64,000 bases of DNA. It comes from Parascedosporium putredinis. Its lineage: Eukaryota; Ascomycota; Sordariomycetes; Microascales; Microascaceae. The notes beneath the pieces are model-generated. The model saw nothing but the letters and a program-made list of their open reading frames with translations, did not search any database and was not told the origin of the DNA. This document shows, in pieces, positions 37,601 through 51,700 of this stretch. The stretch covers positions 1,984,001 through 2,048,000 of the forward strand of contig CASHTG010000017.1 of assembly GCA_949357655.1 (NCBI GenBank), read 5' to 3'. A program made the translations under genes and the position numbers. How positions within the stretch are numbered: position 1 is the stretch's first letter; every line of letters starts with the position of its first letter.

Positions 37601-39805
37601 TACTTACAGTGTGCCCCAAGCATCTGCATGAGCCCCCACCCTACCGGGCCCAGCAGATCATGGTGATCGACACATCAGTTCGTCCACGACCCTACGACAT
37701 AAGCATACCTAATACTACAGCGTGAAGCCCAAAGCGATATCTATTCTCGTGCTTACGATATGCTATGGAGACCTAGCTTATATTGTTGGCTAAGGGCATG
37801 CCAGACCTTAGGACGCTTGACTCGAATAGCGAGGGGAAAATAAATATCATCAGGAGGTCCCGCGGCCTCATTTGGGAATGCATTGACCAGCACCCCTCAC
37901 CTACCCTCTCCTTTTGTCGACCCTCCTCCATGTAAGACCCATCAACTGATGTCTTTCACAAGGCCGTGTGCCTCGCCATTCCAGTCATGTCTTACTGGAC
38001 GATACCTACCGTGCTCAAACGTTCACGAGAGTCAGGCGCACTGCAAACCCACGTCACCTTCGATGAAAAAGATATGTTAAAAAGAAAATTAAAAAAAAAT
38101 TCATCGACAACGTTTGTAGACGCCAGGCCAAGTGGATATCCGTGCTCAGGGGCTAGAACTCGACAGGGGTACAGGTTAATGCAGCCATCAACTCGACTCC
38201 AGGCTACAGAAGGCCAAAGAACGTTATTTATCACAACCGGTAATAATATAAACAGCTCCGTGCTCAACGAGGAGGAGCCAGCAACCCAGCCAGTTGGAAC
38301 AGCGTCAACCCATGCGTGGTACCCCTACCCGTTCCCTTCCTCTTTAGTGGGTACGATCGGATATATACCGCTAGGGCCTACAGTAGCAAAAGCTTGGCAT
38401 TCGCGCGAGGCGCCTGAATGGGCAGAGCGAGGGCCTTTCCGCCCCGGCTGCCAAACAGGTCGCATGGAAGTGCTCGAGGTGTTCGAGACGGCCGATAGCA
38501 CGACCACGACCTCGGTGAAGAGTTCATATATTTCTAATGGCCCAGGCGCCAGTAAGGCCTGCACGTAATTAAGTGTATTTCCCGCCCCCGAACTTGATGC
38601 AGCATCACGGCGTTCTTTTAGTGCAACCTGATACGCGCTTTTCACCTTCACAGACCAACCGCATTATCGCGGTTCCTGCTCATTGATTCTCGCTTAAGGT
38701 CAAGGCTGCACTGGACTCACAAGTCGCTTTTTGTTTTTTTGTTCTTCGTCCAGTTCGAAGGCATGACTACTGACTAGTTCCTGTTGAAATAATGGATCTC
38801 TCTCTACCTCGGTATTCATCTGAGTGATTGGCATTTGAAGAAACGGCGCACGCTTTCTTTGTGAGATTTGCAGGGGCCTATTATTTCCTCTCCCTTTCTC
38901 GCCGAATCGAATGTCTCAAATACCGAGGCACGCAAACACGTCTTCCCCTAACATTCGAATGGGCCATCACTAGGTTGTGCGGAGAAGCTGCGGGGACAAC
39001 CGGTCTGCCGAACACTCAAAGGTTGCTCAATTAGCCGAGTTCATCGCCGACCCTTCCAACGACACCATGAAGCAGCCTGTGCTCATACGTGTATCTACTT
39101 AACATCCCTAATGTTTTGTTCTGTTCCGCGATACAGAGCCATAGATTCCAGATATCTTAACCCTTAAACCACAGGAAAATGGTGACCGAGGCTCAAGGAA
39201 GCCTGCAAGATTACTTGGTAAAACCCGCCCCCATCGGTCCTTTCTCATGCTGTAGTGCCATCTACATAGTGTATGTGTCCTAAAGGACCAGGAAAAACAA
39301 ACTCGGAAGCTGTGATATTAACTAGAGAAATATATATATATACATCACGAGGGCTACCCCCAGGCGGATACCACGCTAGTCCTCGAGTTTAGCGTCGGCA
39401 CTTCTGCCACGCATTATTTAACAAGGGTTCTGGGCTTAAGCATCCTTATCTCACCGGAGAGCAAAGAGCGACTGAAAGGTAGAAGCTGATCTACAAGCAC
39501 GAGCTACGTTGAAAGATTGTAGGAAATGCCGGGGTGGTCGGTGCAAGGGGGAGGGAGGCAGACAAGAATTCTCTTGACTATGCAGTAGCATGCGAAGAAT
39601 AAATTCACACCAGACGGAGGGTGAGGGTGCTGCGATGGCGCGGATACTAACTGGGCTAGCACAGAGGTTCGCGCGACTCGAGACCTGACACAGCCTCAAA
39701 AGTTGATTGATGGGACCTGAACTAGAGGCACAGAAGCACCACGGAGACAGGGAGAGGGGTCGGTGGTCTTCAAAGCCGCAACTATCCACATTTTAAAGAC
39801 ATGTT

Positions 39806-39907
39806 GTCTTCTTAGCTCAGTTGGTAGAGCGCTGGTCTCATAATATGACCCGATAGGGACACTACCGGGAGATCCAGAGGTCGACAGTTCGAGCCTGCCA
39901 GAGGACA
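39806..39907 (+). tRNA. tRNA-Met (elongator, anticodon CAT) with 29-nt intron
   Basis: The acceptor stem pairs GTCTTCT (39806-39812) with AGAGGAC (39900-39906), one T-G wobble, discriminator A at 39907. Box A (TAGCTCAGTTGGTAGAGC) and box B (AGTTCGAGCC) are present. The anticodon loop is CTCATAA once the intron is removed; CAT is at 39839-39841. The intron (39843-39871) sits one base 3' of the anticodon, the canonical position, and can fold on itself (CCCGATAG with CTACCGGG, one mismatch). The U31-U39 opposition matches elongator rather than initiator tRNA-Met. The T stem has one A-C mismatch (usual CTGTC reads CTGCC). Confidence 0.92.
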
Positions 39908-39911
39908 AATC

Positions 39912-39918
39912 TTTTTTT
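39912..39918 (+). terminator. Pol III terminator (T7) of tRNA-Met
   Basis: A run of seven T starts five bases after the mature 3' end of the tRNA, as expected for RNA polymerase III termination. Confidence 0.85.
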
Positions 39919-42900
39919 GTCGTCCCCAGTTATGAAGTATGGGGACCTGTTGAAAGCAGGAGTGGCTATCTTTCCTCGCCGTTGGCTTTTTTGGGTTCCC
40001 TTCCAGTGTTACCGCATTGACCCATCCTTCCATCCTCGTCATCAGCCTGGATTTTTCAAATTGAACTTCCTTCTCGACTCACCTCCCTCACGAGTTCGAA
40101 GCGAAAGACACTGGTTGTGCCCCGATGACTGGCCGATGGTTTGAAATGAGGTTGGTGGGTGAAGTGGCGAATCCCCTCAGCCGGCTGCCGACGGGTGGAG
40201 TAACTAAAGTTTGTGTGCTCTTGCTTGTGGAGCTCTCTCCAGCGTTTCCGCACCCATCCCAACGTCTAGCGTCGCACCGGCCACCTCCGGAAGCAGTCCT
40301 ATTCGTCAACGGCAAAGTGACACGACCCTGGACTTCTGACCACACGATGCCGGGGGAACCGCTCGAAGACCAGACGAGATGAAGAGATCGCTGCTTCCAA
40401 GCTGTGAGGCCCAAGAACTCGGAAGCTTACTCTGATCACCTGAGAGTCCAAGTCCGACAAGAGCCTCTTGAGGGTTGGAGGAGTCACGCATTGTAAGGGT
40501 TAGGCTGCCCCTCCTTAGCTCAAGCAATGACTGCTCAGGCCACGATATGGTACAGTGATGGCTAGCCCTTGGCTTCTAACGTTCTGTTGGGAGCAAACAT
40601 CAGCTTGATGGGCTAAGATGACCCTGATAGACGACTAGGCAAGGGTGTGAGCAAGTTTTTGACTAGCCGCCCACTAATCTATGCGTGGACGTTGACCAAT
40701 ATCATAGTAGCCAACCGTCTTGAACAAGAAACCCCGACGGACGGATCGGACTCGACAACGAGCGATGCGACTCTGGAGAAGGATCTGGAGGCAAGGTTGC
40801 AATTCGTGTGGACCACCTATTTCCAGGGCTCCAAAGTCAGTGCAAAGAAACGCGTGAAGATCCTTGTGCCACGAGAGGGTTTCTGAAGCCATCTCACCTA
40901 CCATCGTGTATGTACAAGTACCGTCGAGTTCGTGGAGCTAGTCGATCCTCCCAACTCCATTGGGCCAGCCCTTGACCACAATGCTACTTCGTAATAGGCT
41001 TGGTGATAATACAAGACCTCTATGACATGGCAGGACAAAACACGAGTTTTTTTTCCCTGCCCTTCTTTCTCTTTTCTCTTTCTCCTCTCTGTGGGGCCAG
41101 CCGGATTCGTGTCTATGTACTTGTATGCTCCAGATAGCCCACTTCGAATCTTGACGTATCGACATAGCCTCACTCTAATAGTCAAAGATAATAATCGGGT
41201 GCCCTAGCGCGGGCGTATTGGCCACGGTCCTTTCCTGAACGATCCAAGTGTGGGCAGAAGTTCAATTCAATCCACCCCGAAAGGCGAGGATCGAGACCCC
41301 AAGCTTGCGCGCTTGCTCACCGAGACACGGCTCACGCAGGTCCACTTCCGCGGCAGTGCAAGGCGAAATCGGCTCTTTCTAGGGATGAGAGCAATGACTC
41401 TCAATTAGTATCTCGAACAAGAGAAAGAAAGGAGCCCCCTTGCGAACAAAAAGAAAATTGCAAAGAGAAGAGAGGGCGTGGTAGGTGCCCTCTGAGGCAT
41501 TCAGGATTCTAGCAGAGGGAACTTCGCTTTTCCTTCGACCGTTTGCCAGGGCAAGCGTACCTTTGTGTCAACTCCTCTAGCCTCCATCTCAACACGGCTC
41601 TACGAATAGCGATAACGCGAGAAACAGCATTTAAAGTTAGGGTGTTCGTCTGTACCTGTGGCTTCCAAGGCAAACAAGTCTGCCGGGTTCATTCCGCTCT
41701 GGCTAGAGGATTCACATCTGGACGAAAGACTGCATGGCACAAATTCATCGTGGAATGTGCATATGCGATGGCTGTATGGTGCCAAAGAACCCCCTTCCTC
41801 TTTTTTCTTTTCTTTCTTTTTTCCCGGTTTCTTCACCCCGGGTCTCGGCGAGATGTTAGGCCATGTGCTGGCATTCAGGGCTCCATAGATCCGTGATCCT
41901 TTGGCCCAGCCGTTTCCTCCCACCCTGAATGCCCTCGAATGTTGGCAGTACCCCAGATTGGACCATGGATCCTCGGCCCTGGGGCAACTCCTCAACGTCA
42001 TCCAATGTACCCCAGGCCACCCCGCATTATCAGCACTAATTGACAAGTCAACACTGATTTCCAAAGAAGTTTGGAAGGAGTCCGCATTCGGCAGGGATAA
42101 GCCAACCAATCTGGTAGATGTAGACCACGAGCAAACGACAAGGTATGTCTTGCCTCGCACAGATCGACAATGAAGAGCCTTCAACCTAGATAGTTCGCTC
42201 ATCTCATTACCATCCTAGTAGCTTCCCCACACTTGCACTAAGAGTAAAAACCTTGAGAGGCACCCCTTTCCCTCGGCCAAAAGCAGCTACTTTGTTCTTC
42301 TACAATATCACCTTCTTCCTTTGTTTCCCTTCTTACCTAGCCATTCTCTTTGGTGCTTCGCCTTTATCTGCTAGTGTGTTGCTTCTTGGTTGGTTTCTGA
42401 TACTGCGCCGCCAGCAAGGACATGGACCCCTCCTCATGGGAGAAGGCGGGGGTTTCACTCTCTCACTCTCAACGGTTGCCACGTGTGAGCACAAAAGTCC
42501 GACAAAAAGGGGCCCGAAAGATTCCACCGTAAAGCGAAAAGGCTAGTAGTCTGACGTCGTCTCGCTAGTATTAACGAAAGCGACAGGAACGAACGGCACC
42601 CACCTCTGCGGGTCCCCACCCCCGACCGTGCCATGTTCCGACGGGTAGAGGAAGAAGGGCTGCCACGTCAAGGGCCGGACCTCCAAGGCCGGCCGTCCTT
42701 TCGGGACCCATATCAAGAACAGTGGAATGGAAATATTTTGTCGCAGAGGAGGAGAAAAAGAAAAAGAAAAAGAAAAAAGTAGAAAGGCTCTCTAGACGGT
42801 GTCGGTGGGCGTATCAACACACATGTGCGAGAGCAATTTTTATCCTCTTTTGACTTGATTCCCGACGTGGTCGCGCATGGCCGCACATGACTGCAAGCCT

Positions 42901-45900
42901 CCTTCTTCAGTATGCCGCTGCTCTTTGTTCAGGATGTAGGTGGGGAGGCGAAGGAGGGACAAACTCTCGAAAGCTTTTTCTATTCCCCTGGGCTCTACGA
43001 CCCCCGTCCAGCGTTCTTTTGAAATCATCTGGAGATGCCACTGCAGAGATCGTCCATGTATGTCTCTGCCGTCGAACACGGGGAGGACCGGTTTCACCGG
43101 ACAACCTGGAATCAGCACATCGGTTTCCCTCATCCCCCGGGTACCTCTTCTTTTGCTTCCAGCGGTTGTTCCTCTCCGTCGTTTCCTTCTTCTTCACTTC
43201 CCACCCTAGGCCTCGCTGCTTGTCTGACATGAACCCCCACCCCTTCTCAACTTGTGTCTCGAAAATGAAGGGGAAACAGGACAAAGAGCGATACTCCCCT
43301 CCGCTCGGACCCCCTCCCTCCCCCGTTCTGGGCGGTCCCGTGCCATAATCGACGCCTGTTCGCATCCCTTGGTGAGACGCAAAACCCTGCGGATGGTGTT
43401 ACTTGAAGATGCTGTGCTACTCTGCGTACCGCACCGGCGGCGCCTAGCCCTAAGACGCCCATTCACTCGCCAAACTCGACACCAGCCAAACTATCGTCTC
43501 TGCTTAGGGAGAAACCGAGCCTCGCCACCATAAGCACCCCACGGAGGCAAGCTTCTTGGCACGATAGTGGGAAAACCCCCTCTCGCTCACCTCACCCTTC
43601 TCCGGCGCTGGCTTTGGCGGGAAGCCCAAAACTCCAGCCTGCCGCGCCAGGTTTCACGAAACGATGGCCTGTCCTCTATCCCGAAATAGCAGAGCGCTAG
43701 AATAGAAGTCCCCTAGTCAAATTAATAGGCGGATTGAGGGAGCCAGGTCCTGGAGTGGCCATATTGTGCAAGAAGGTCTTGGGAGAGGAGCATCCTCTAA
43801 GATTATATCGAGGTTTGGCTAATGTAAAGCTTGTGCCACTCTCTCACAGTCAGATGCGATTTGAATGCCTCTCAAAGCATAATGGTCTCCATATACCGCT
43901 CTACAGATATGTTTGGGAGGGCTGTTATCCGGGACTACGTTGACGACGAATCCTAGCAGAGCAAGGCGAGCAGACGACAAGGAAAAATATGACATTGTTG
44001 GTTACAGCCGGTGATACCAACCAGCCCATTTTATACCCTCTTATCTTGGAAGGGAAGAGGCGGTAGAGGTCGATGATTCACTGCTGGACCGTCCCAACTT
44101 GACGAAGGCGGAGGCATCGAAGAGGCCACAAGTGCCCTAGACCCAGCACCATTCATCATTCCCCTCACATTCTAGGAGTTTGGACAACAATAAGCCATTA
44201 CCATATTAGGAGCGCCGTCCTTTTAGGATCTCAACTCTAGAGGGCGAGGGTCGACAGATACCGGCTCTAGCTGCCTTGGGGTATCACGGAGTATCACGGC
44301 ATCAGGCTACAAGTGACCTTCTATTTGGCTCTCACACTTCTCTTGATGCTCTCGCCCCCTTTTCTGTTCTTTCGATACGGGGAAGCCACCAAGCTGTGCC
44401 ACGGCTCGGGAAGAAGGGGAAGGGGGTCACAGTGAGCTTAGACATTGAAAAACAAATAAGAGACGACGTTGCTCAGTTCCTACTTGTATTTGTCGTTTCC
44501 TCTCCCCGGTCCCAGACAAGCCGCGCCCATACTTCCCCGAGGTCCGGGTCCGGCACGTCACCCTCCCTACCCTGTGTGATCTGTGAAATGAGAAACACCT
44601 GGGAGTAGGCGGTGGAGGGCATCCCGCTCCCTCCCACCTCTGACTGAAGAATGGTTGGTAGGAGGGTTCCAACACGGCCCGAAGAGATGAGAAGGTAATA
44701 GAGAATGGAGATAAATCGCGGGCCCGTGGCGCGCGTACGTAACACCGCTACGACGGCGGTACACGGGACATGTTGATTCGATCGCGGCAAGGAGAGGAGG
44801 AGCTAGGAGCATGTTGAGATTCCTTTCGCCGCGAACGTTTCCCATACCATCAAGACTTTGGGGCAGCTGACAGGTAGAATGATGCTAACCTACCGAGCCC
44901 GAGGAGAACCAAGGATCTGTTGGTGGCGGCCAGGAAAGGGGAAAAAAACAGCCGGACAGTATGATGGGCGGACTCAAGTATGGCACCAAAGGTAATACGG
45001 AGGTCCCTTACCCCTGCTCGGCCTTGCCCCCTCACGCGCACTCAGCTCCCTTCTCTCTCGCCACCAGAACCACTGCATTGGAAGATGGGGCAATTCTACG
45101 ATTCCCTGCAATGAAAAAGAGCTGAGCAAAGCTGGTGAACAGACGCTCGAGAGGCACAGCTCTATGTGTGAGCGGGCGCGCGTAGACATGTGTGCATGTA
45201 GGTATGGATGACTGCCTGCAGTCCAGACATGGAACAGCATTTTCAACGTGTCGTCGCCGGGTTGGGAAAGGGCAAGGGCAAGGGCAGGGGGACACTATCC
45301 GAAAATAATCATGCAGAAATAGTTGCACGAAACGAGCATACGCTTGATGGTGGTAATTTTTTATCACTTACCTGACTTTGGGTCTTACCCCTCTCATGCT
45401 CTGTTTCTCGTCTGCCTATCCTTCCCTTCCCTCTAACCTTTCGCCCTTAGCTTGATGGGAACGGCGATGGCTGCATCTTCCGCGTACTCAGGGGATCATC
45501 TGGTTTGGGGCCAGAAGGGTCGCTCACATGCCGAGAGTTTGAAGTGGGCAACCGGGATCCTGATGCAGAATGATCCACGGATGCGCTTGACCGGAATGGA
45601 GTTTAACCCCCAAAACGGGGAGGCCCGAACTCTGGAAATGGGTTCTCTTTCTGGATTGGATCGACTGCAGCTTTCTGATCCTAGGGATGCACATTGCACA
45701 TGGCGGTGGAGACTTCGTGGGAGGGCGAGTGAGGAGAGGAGAAGGGGGAAAATCCCACAAAGACCAGGGCGGAGGACACGGCATTGACATGCTTATTGGA
45801 TGAGTTAAGAGATCCATCAATCCATATCTCCAGCCCAAGCCCCCAAGAGCCATCCATAGCATTTGCTGAGCGGCAGCTGAATGAAAAAAAAAATGGTGAG

Positions 45901-47871
45901 GGAGAAAGAGAAAAAAGGATGACGAAATCGCCGATATACCTTGTCGGCCTCTCCGACGGACCGGACCAGGGTCCAGCCCAAGAAAAACAGCGGGAGGAGC
46001 CGGGTGTCATTCAAAGCAACTTGCTTCGAAAAGATCAGCGGACGAGGAGGAGGCGAGGCAGTTTGAATTTCCTTTTCAGGCAGGGTCCTTTCATTAAACC
46101 CACAGGAGCGCGGGGCGAAGGGCAGCACGAAGAGGAACAAGCTGTTTGAAGTTCAACATTGTGGCGAGATGCCTCGGGACGCTGGGCGGGTTTTGAGGGA
46201 CGGGGTGGTTGTGGTGGATGGAACTCAGAAAAGTAGAGAAAAAAAAAGAAATGGTGACGGAACGGTTCAAAACAGAGGCTGAGCCGCCCACCCTCCAGGT
46301 ATTTCTCATACTCGTGCGTGCCCGAGACTGCCTCATCCTCCTTGCCTTCTCTCGCTTGCCATGGACTCTTAAGCACTACGGTCCATGGGACGGTGAAGAG
46401 GGGAACCAAACGGGCACGCACCCCGCCTTTCCCCTTTGGAGGGACAAGTTGGGATTGGGAAACGGCAAATCGTGGAGGCAGTGAGAACAGTGGTCAGCAA
46501 CTTGATGTTATTGAAAGCTCTTTTGGTACGGTAAAGCAAGGATGCGCGTTCGCAGCAAGGGTCAATGATAAAAAGAACCTCGGAAAAATGATGCAAGTTG
46601 CAGGCATGGAGAGGGTTGCAGCGTGCGTAGCAGCGTGCGTAGCTCTGCTTCGTTGGAAGGAATCGTGGGAGGATTCTGATGGGCATTGATTGACCGAGCC
46701 CAGGGTGTCTCCCACCTCGCACTTCCTTTTCAACAAAGGCCTGACCTTAATACCTGACTTACTCGAAAGCTTGTACTTGGATGGATTATATTATATTCGA
46801 CTCCTGGTCAATTGAGTCAATTGGAAGGGTTGGAGCTCGACAAAGAGGGGCCACTCCCTGTCGACATGCGCCGGGGAACTGGAAACTGGAAACTGGCCCC
46901 GCCTTTGGTCAAAAAGGATAGGGCATTCATGCTTGTCCAGTTTCTCTTTAGCTCACCGTCGCTCGGACTTGCCCAAACCGCGGTGGGGTTTGGCGAGAAC
47001 CAAAGGGCCGGCCGGCTAGTTGAGGGGAGGGATCAATTGGTAACTATGCGAGAGGGGGACCAGCTAGCGAGCTCTAGCGAAAAGAGATGGGAGATCAAGA
47101 TAGATATCACGCTTCTCGAAGTGAGAGAAGAGGTAAAAAAAAAAAAAAAAAATCATTGAAGAAGGGGAAATTCTTGCGAATTGCATCGCCGGCTTGTCGA
47201 GAAACACGGTTTGTGGCTTGCCGGAAAGTTCCTCCCGGGGCGATTTCTGCAGCTTGAGACTCCTTCCCGCTCCACAGGATGGGTGAAGGTCAGTTGGGTT
47301 GGTTTCGTTTCTCGACTTGTTTTAAGGTGATGGATAGCGGATGTGAGTGAGCGGGCTGACTCCACATGGACGTCGAAGATGTGGAGGGTGAAGCATGTGA
47401 TGCAACCCTTAATTGCCAGCATTATGACTCTTGCTTTCCTTTCCGGATCTCTGGATCCACATTGGGAACACGAGTTGGCCAAACATTGCCTCTGAGGGCA
47501 TCGGTGGCCAACAGGGATCGATTTTTACAAGTATGTTTCCGGATGGTCCCTCCAACGCCATGTCCAGTCAGGGGAAGAGGAGCCAAGCAGACGGACCGCG
47601 CGGGTTGGAGCTGGCAGCTCGGCGAAGAAGGTCCTAGGTCGCTGGAACCGTCGGATTGAGACGAATTAGCATGTCATGGACGGAAGATGAGTCAATTGAT
47701 CCATCCGAATCGACGCGATTCTAATGTGGTGCTGCTGAAGACCAATTGTTAGAGGGAAGAAAAAAACGCGCGTCTCCCATCTCCATTGTTGGTGACGGAA
47801 TGTCATGGTCCTCTCCGGACGCGTCGTCACCTACTTGTAATAGCCTGCGGAGTGTCAAGATCCAACCGTGG

Positions 47872-47955
47872 CATCCATCCATTGCATCAATGGATGTGCG
47901 GGTGCATCCACATCCACCACCCATCCACATCCACCAATCCATCCACATCAAGTGG
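47872..47955 (+). repeat. Degenerate CATCCA/CATCCAC tandem repeat with embedded hairpin
   Basis: Repeated CATCCA, CATCCAC and ATCCACC units over about 85 bp. The start contains a perfect inverted repeat, CATCCATTG-CAT-CAATGGATG (47876-47896). Confidence 0.7.
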
Positions 47956-50339
47956 TACAAGGACAGGACCCCTGGAAGCCTGTACCCAGGTGGAGCCTTG
48001 GGGTCATAGAGCCAGCAGAGAACTTTCCCCATAATCAATAGCTGCGTCTATCAATCCACCACGGCGGCCCATAATATTAGTGCACATAACGTATTGGGAG
48101 CATAAGCGGGTCGTGCAGGTGCACAGAAACACGGAAACCCAAGTTGAGGGCAATTGCAGAATAGGGAGATCTGTTCAGTCTATCTGATAGCAATTACGCC
48201 TTGGTCCTGGCATCACTCTCGATCCAAGTCCTCTCGCTTTCACCTAGGTCTGGGGATGATGCCTCGGCAGTGCCTGTCACTTATCAATCATCATTGCTGG
48301 CTTCAGGAAAAAGGGGGTCATTGGAGTTTACGAGTGCCTCTGATGCATCTTGCAGCGGCCCCCGTTACCTTTTACATCAAGAGCCTTCAATGTTATGCCC
48401 ACAAGTATGGGATGGTCCAATAAACGAACTCCCGTCTGATATGAATTCCACCCCCAATGGGCCAGCCTATACTAGGTGCTTCGTTAATGAAGAAGCAACA
48501 TGAACATCTCGGCAAGTCAGGATCAATGAATCTCATCTCCACCGTCATGACCGCTTCAGCCCTCGCACTTCGAGATGCTTTTTGTATGTTAGTAATCTCG
48601 CTTTTCCTACAAAGAGGCCCAGGCCCCTTGAACAGAGAAGGGAAAAGAAAAAGAAACAACAAAAAAGCACTTGAAGCCCCAGCCCAACGAGGCTGGGCTC
48701 TGGAGTTTGGTTTCTCGGTGGCGACCTGGCGATGATGCCAAGCTGCTCGACAAAGCTGGGCCCCTCCCCCGGGATTTCTTGCCGGCCTCCGCCTACCTCC
48801 GATTAGATTAACGCACATTTGGTGCATTGGTCGCCCCGCTTGTCGACAGATTCACTTCAATGTTGACTGCGCATTCCCGAAGAGATGCTGCTCCGCTGAA
48901 GGCTTCGTGGTACAGCTCTACCTTTCTTCTGCCCAGTCACCACGATCTGTCGGGGTTCGTGTCATGAGTGTGCAAAGCCACGCTCGCCACATGTAGGCCT
49001 CGATCACGGGCACTGTGATTGAGAAAAGAAATTACCCCAATACATGTGCTCCCTTGCGGGACGGATCCAATGGCTCCATAGGCAGAATGGATCTGCTGTC
49101 TTTCCATCACTGATGCTACCCACATACATATGCTGTGCGCAGACCTTGAGACAGCCCACCAACAAGCCCAGCAGGACGAGCACACACCATCCCGGGCCCC
49201 AGAAGCGCTAGGCGCCAGCACCCGCCGCAAACCACCAAGTCCAAGTTCGTGAAGGAGCCGGCGTACCGAAAAGCAAGGGCAAAGAGGCAAGGTGACAAGG
49301 CGGAATGGAATGGCTCTTTCGCTCTCGCCATGCAGGTGGATGTGCGCACGCGTGCACCCATAGTACACTGCATTGCGCAGCATTGCCTCTTCGCCTCAAG
49401 TTTCCTTCGATGGTGGCATTGGACCTGCGCAGTCGTGGTGGAGAGGCTGTGATGCACGAACTATTTGATTTCGACAATTCTTATCTTGCTCGCACCCACC
49501 TGCCGCTCAGTCCCACCGCTCGAACCACCACTCGCCCTCGACTTGGCCGAGGCGTGTTGGCGCTGCATTGAAGTCCACCATGACGGATTGGAGGTATTTG
49601 TACCTCGAGCCTTGAATCCGTATTGGCGTCTTTGCCTAAAACTTCAGCCAGCGCTCCAAGCTTTTTGGAAGGGAGAGTACATGTAGCGTCTCCCATTTTC
49701 TATTCTCCCATTTTTACATGGATGGATAGGTCCAATGGTGGATGGTTCCATGGATGCATTTTATATGTATTTTATCTTATATTTCTTTCCCTCGTCCCTT
49801 TACCCTGCCGACTTCTATTAGATTGATTCTTTGATTCCGGGCCCTGAGCTATCTGTCCGAGACTGTCAGGGGGTTCGATTTGGGAAAAAAAGACAGCTGC
49901 CCGTCCTGTCCTCCCTCTGTCCATCCGCCAGCGTCGTGGATTCTATGATCCGGGTCCGATGAGTAGCACTGAGCGAACCCCGCTTCATCAAAACCCGGCA
50001 AACTTCTAGCTCCCAGTCCTTGACCATCTCATTTGTCCAGTTAGATCCTCAATCCATCATTTTCCCCAGTTCTCTGGGTCTCCCAATTGCGCGCTAAGCA
50101 TCAATTCGCAGTGAGGAGCTAGACTCCCGGCCAAGGGGCTTAAAGTCGACGAAAAGATCTGGATCCACCGACCCGAGCCAAGGGGCAAGTCAATCCAACA
50201 CGGCCTGGTCTGGCTGGCCGACGGGAAGCATCAATCCATCCCCACTCTTCGAGATCCGGCCCAACGCACCCAGGGATTTCTAGGATTCCAGGAATTCTAC
50301 CCAACCACATCTTCTCATCCTTGTTGGTCTGCTCGGCGC

Positions 50340-50600
50340 AAGTCCTTGCGTTTTTTTCCTTCTTTTTCACTAGATTTCTTCCATTCTTTAGAGCACCCCC
50401 TGTCAACTCTCCTGATTGAGGCAGCTTGCCAGAGCGACAAGCGTCCTGTCTTGTTCGCTTTCTTTTCTTTTTCCCTTTTCCTTGTTTCTTTTTTCTCTTC
50501 TTTTTCTCCCTCCTTGTGGGCCGCTTGCTGCTGTCTTTGTCCCCTTGACTTTCTTCTTCTGCTTCTTCTTTCTTCCGCCCTCCCCTGCCAGCCCAAAGTT
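50340..50600 (+). repeat. Pyrimidine-rich low-complexity stretch
   Basis: Plus strand is mostly C and T, densest at 50455-50588. Its complement reads as a Lys/Glu/Arg-rich open frame that is an artefact of composition. It lies 1.2-1.5 kb upstream of krev-1, where fungal promoters and leaders often carry CT tracts. Confidence 0.7.
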
Positions 50601-51655
50601 TGGACGTCGGAGTTGGTGCATGTAAAGAAGGGGTCATCGCCCTTCTCTTTCCTCCTCTTCCCCCAAGGCTCCTCTCTCCAACCCATAAGACAGAGACACA
50701 CAAGCCTTGCCCATCCATCCATTCGTTTAAAAGGGACGTATTGTCCTTTCGCGGAATCGAGCGAGCTAAAAAGTCCAACGACACCTATCATCTCGTTTGC
50801 TTGCTCTCCCCCACCTTTTGGTTATCCTCCATCTTCTCCCTCTATTTGGTTTATTTTTCTATTTCTCGTTCCTTCCCTTACACCTAGTTCCTACAGTACC
50901 TCGTTTCCAAAAGAGGGAAGATTATCGATATTTCTTGGAGATCCAGCTCTCTCCATTTAAGCGCGCCGTTTTTAGTACTTCGTATTACGGTCCTCCATTC
51001 GCTTCGCTTCCCGTCCTCTTTACTTAACCGTAGGCCCCAAAAGGATACCTATACCTCTTAGCTCGCCCCGATTAAAACGAGGGAAAAGGAGGGAGGAAGA
51101 AGAAAAAAACCTCCCCAAAGAGGGGCCGACCTGCAGAACCTCGCCCGTTTTATTACAGTAATATTCCGCCACCACATGCCGCCGCCCCCAACAAGCCTTC
51201 CTCTGGTTTATCGTTCTGCGAAGCAGTTGAATGTTGAGCCCTAGCTTGACTTGACCTGGAATTTCTATCGCGGTTTCCGTCATTGGCACGAATCGCGCGC
51301 ATTAAAAGACTCGCCTGCCTCGCTGGGCCCTCCGCTCTTTTTTTTTCTTCCCTAGCACCTTGCCTCCTACTATGACGCTAAGCTAAACTGGAGAGGTTCT
51401 GTCCTAGTCCCCCACCCACCCCCTGCTTCGAACACCGAGGCTTCCTTCCAGTCCAATCGAGGTCGCAGCCGGCTGTGAGCTTCTCCCTCCACCACCACAA
51501 GCAACCAAGAGGGACGAAATAAAGGCCTTGCCTTTTCTCCGCATCGGAGCCCAAGGTCCTAAGGAAAGGATCCCTCAAGATATAAAGTTTTAAAAAAATA
51601 GGCGGGGATCAGAGGACATTGAATTGGTTTCGTCTCCATTGCCTCTCAGAGCCCG

Positions 51656-51700
51656 ATGAGTCGAGCTCACCCGCGCGCCGGCCGCTTCCAGCCAGCGTAA
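51656..51700 (+). other. Upstream open reading frame of krev-1 (14 codons)
   Basis: A short frame reading MSRAHPRAGRFQPA ends in TAA at 51698-51700, and that TAA is inside a perfect GTAAGT donor (51697-51702). It is 113 bp before the krev-1 start codon. Whether it is transcribed or spliced is unknown; no clear branch point was found before the start codon. Confidence 0.3.

Larger units (their letters stand above)
30771..39805. other. Left part of 21-kb gene-poor region
   Basis: It should contain the whi3-like promoter and leader at its left end. Beyond that I see no protein with recognisable motifs, no RNA gene, and no complete transposon. It holds a polypyrimidine tract at 32125-32195, an imperfect inverted repeat at 34515-34600 and several short A/T runs. 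All open frames are short or of random composition (the longest is about 200 codons at 37966-38568). Confidence 0.5.

Noticed and set aside
37966..38568. 200-codon plus-strand frame in the gene-poor region
   Set aside because: No domain, no codon bias, no splice context; length is near the upper end of chance frames here.
41600..42202. 200-codon minus-strand frame
   Set aside because: Random-looking composition with a Lys run from a T-rich tract; no recognisable motif.
50140..50784. 214-codon Lys/Glu/Arg-rich minus-strand frame
   Set aside because: It is the complement of a pyrimidine-rich tract; composition alone explains both its length and residues.
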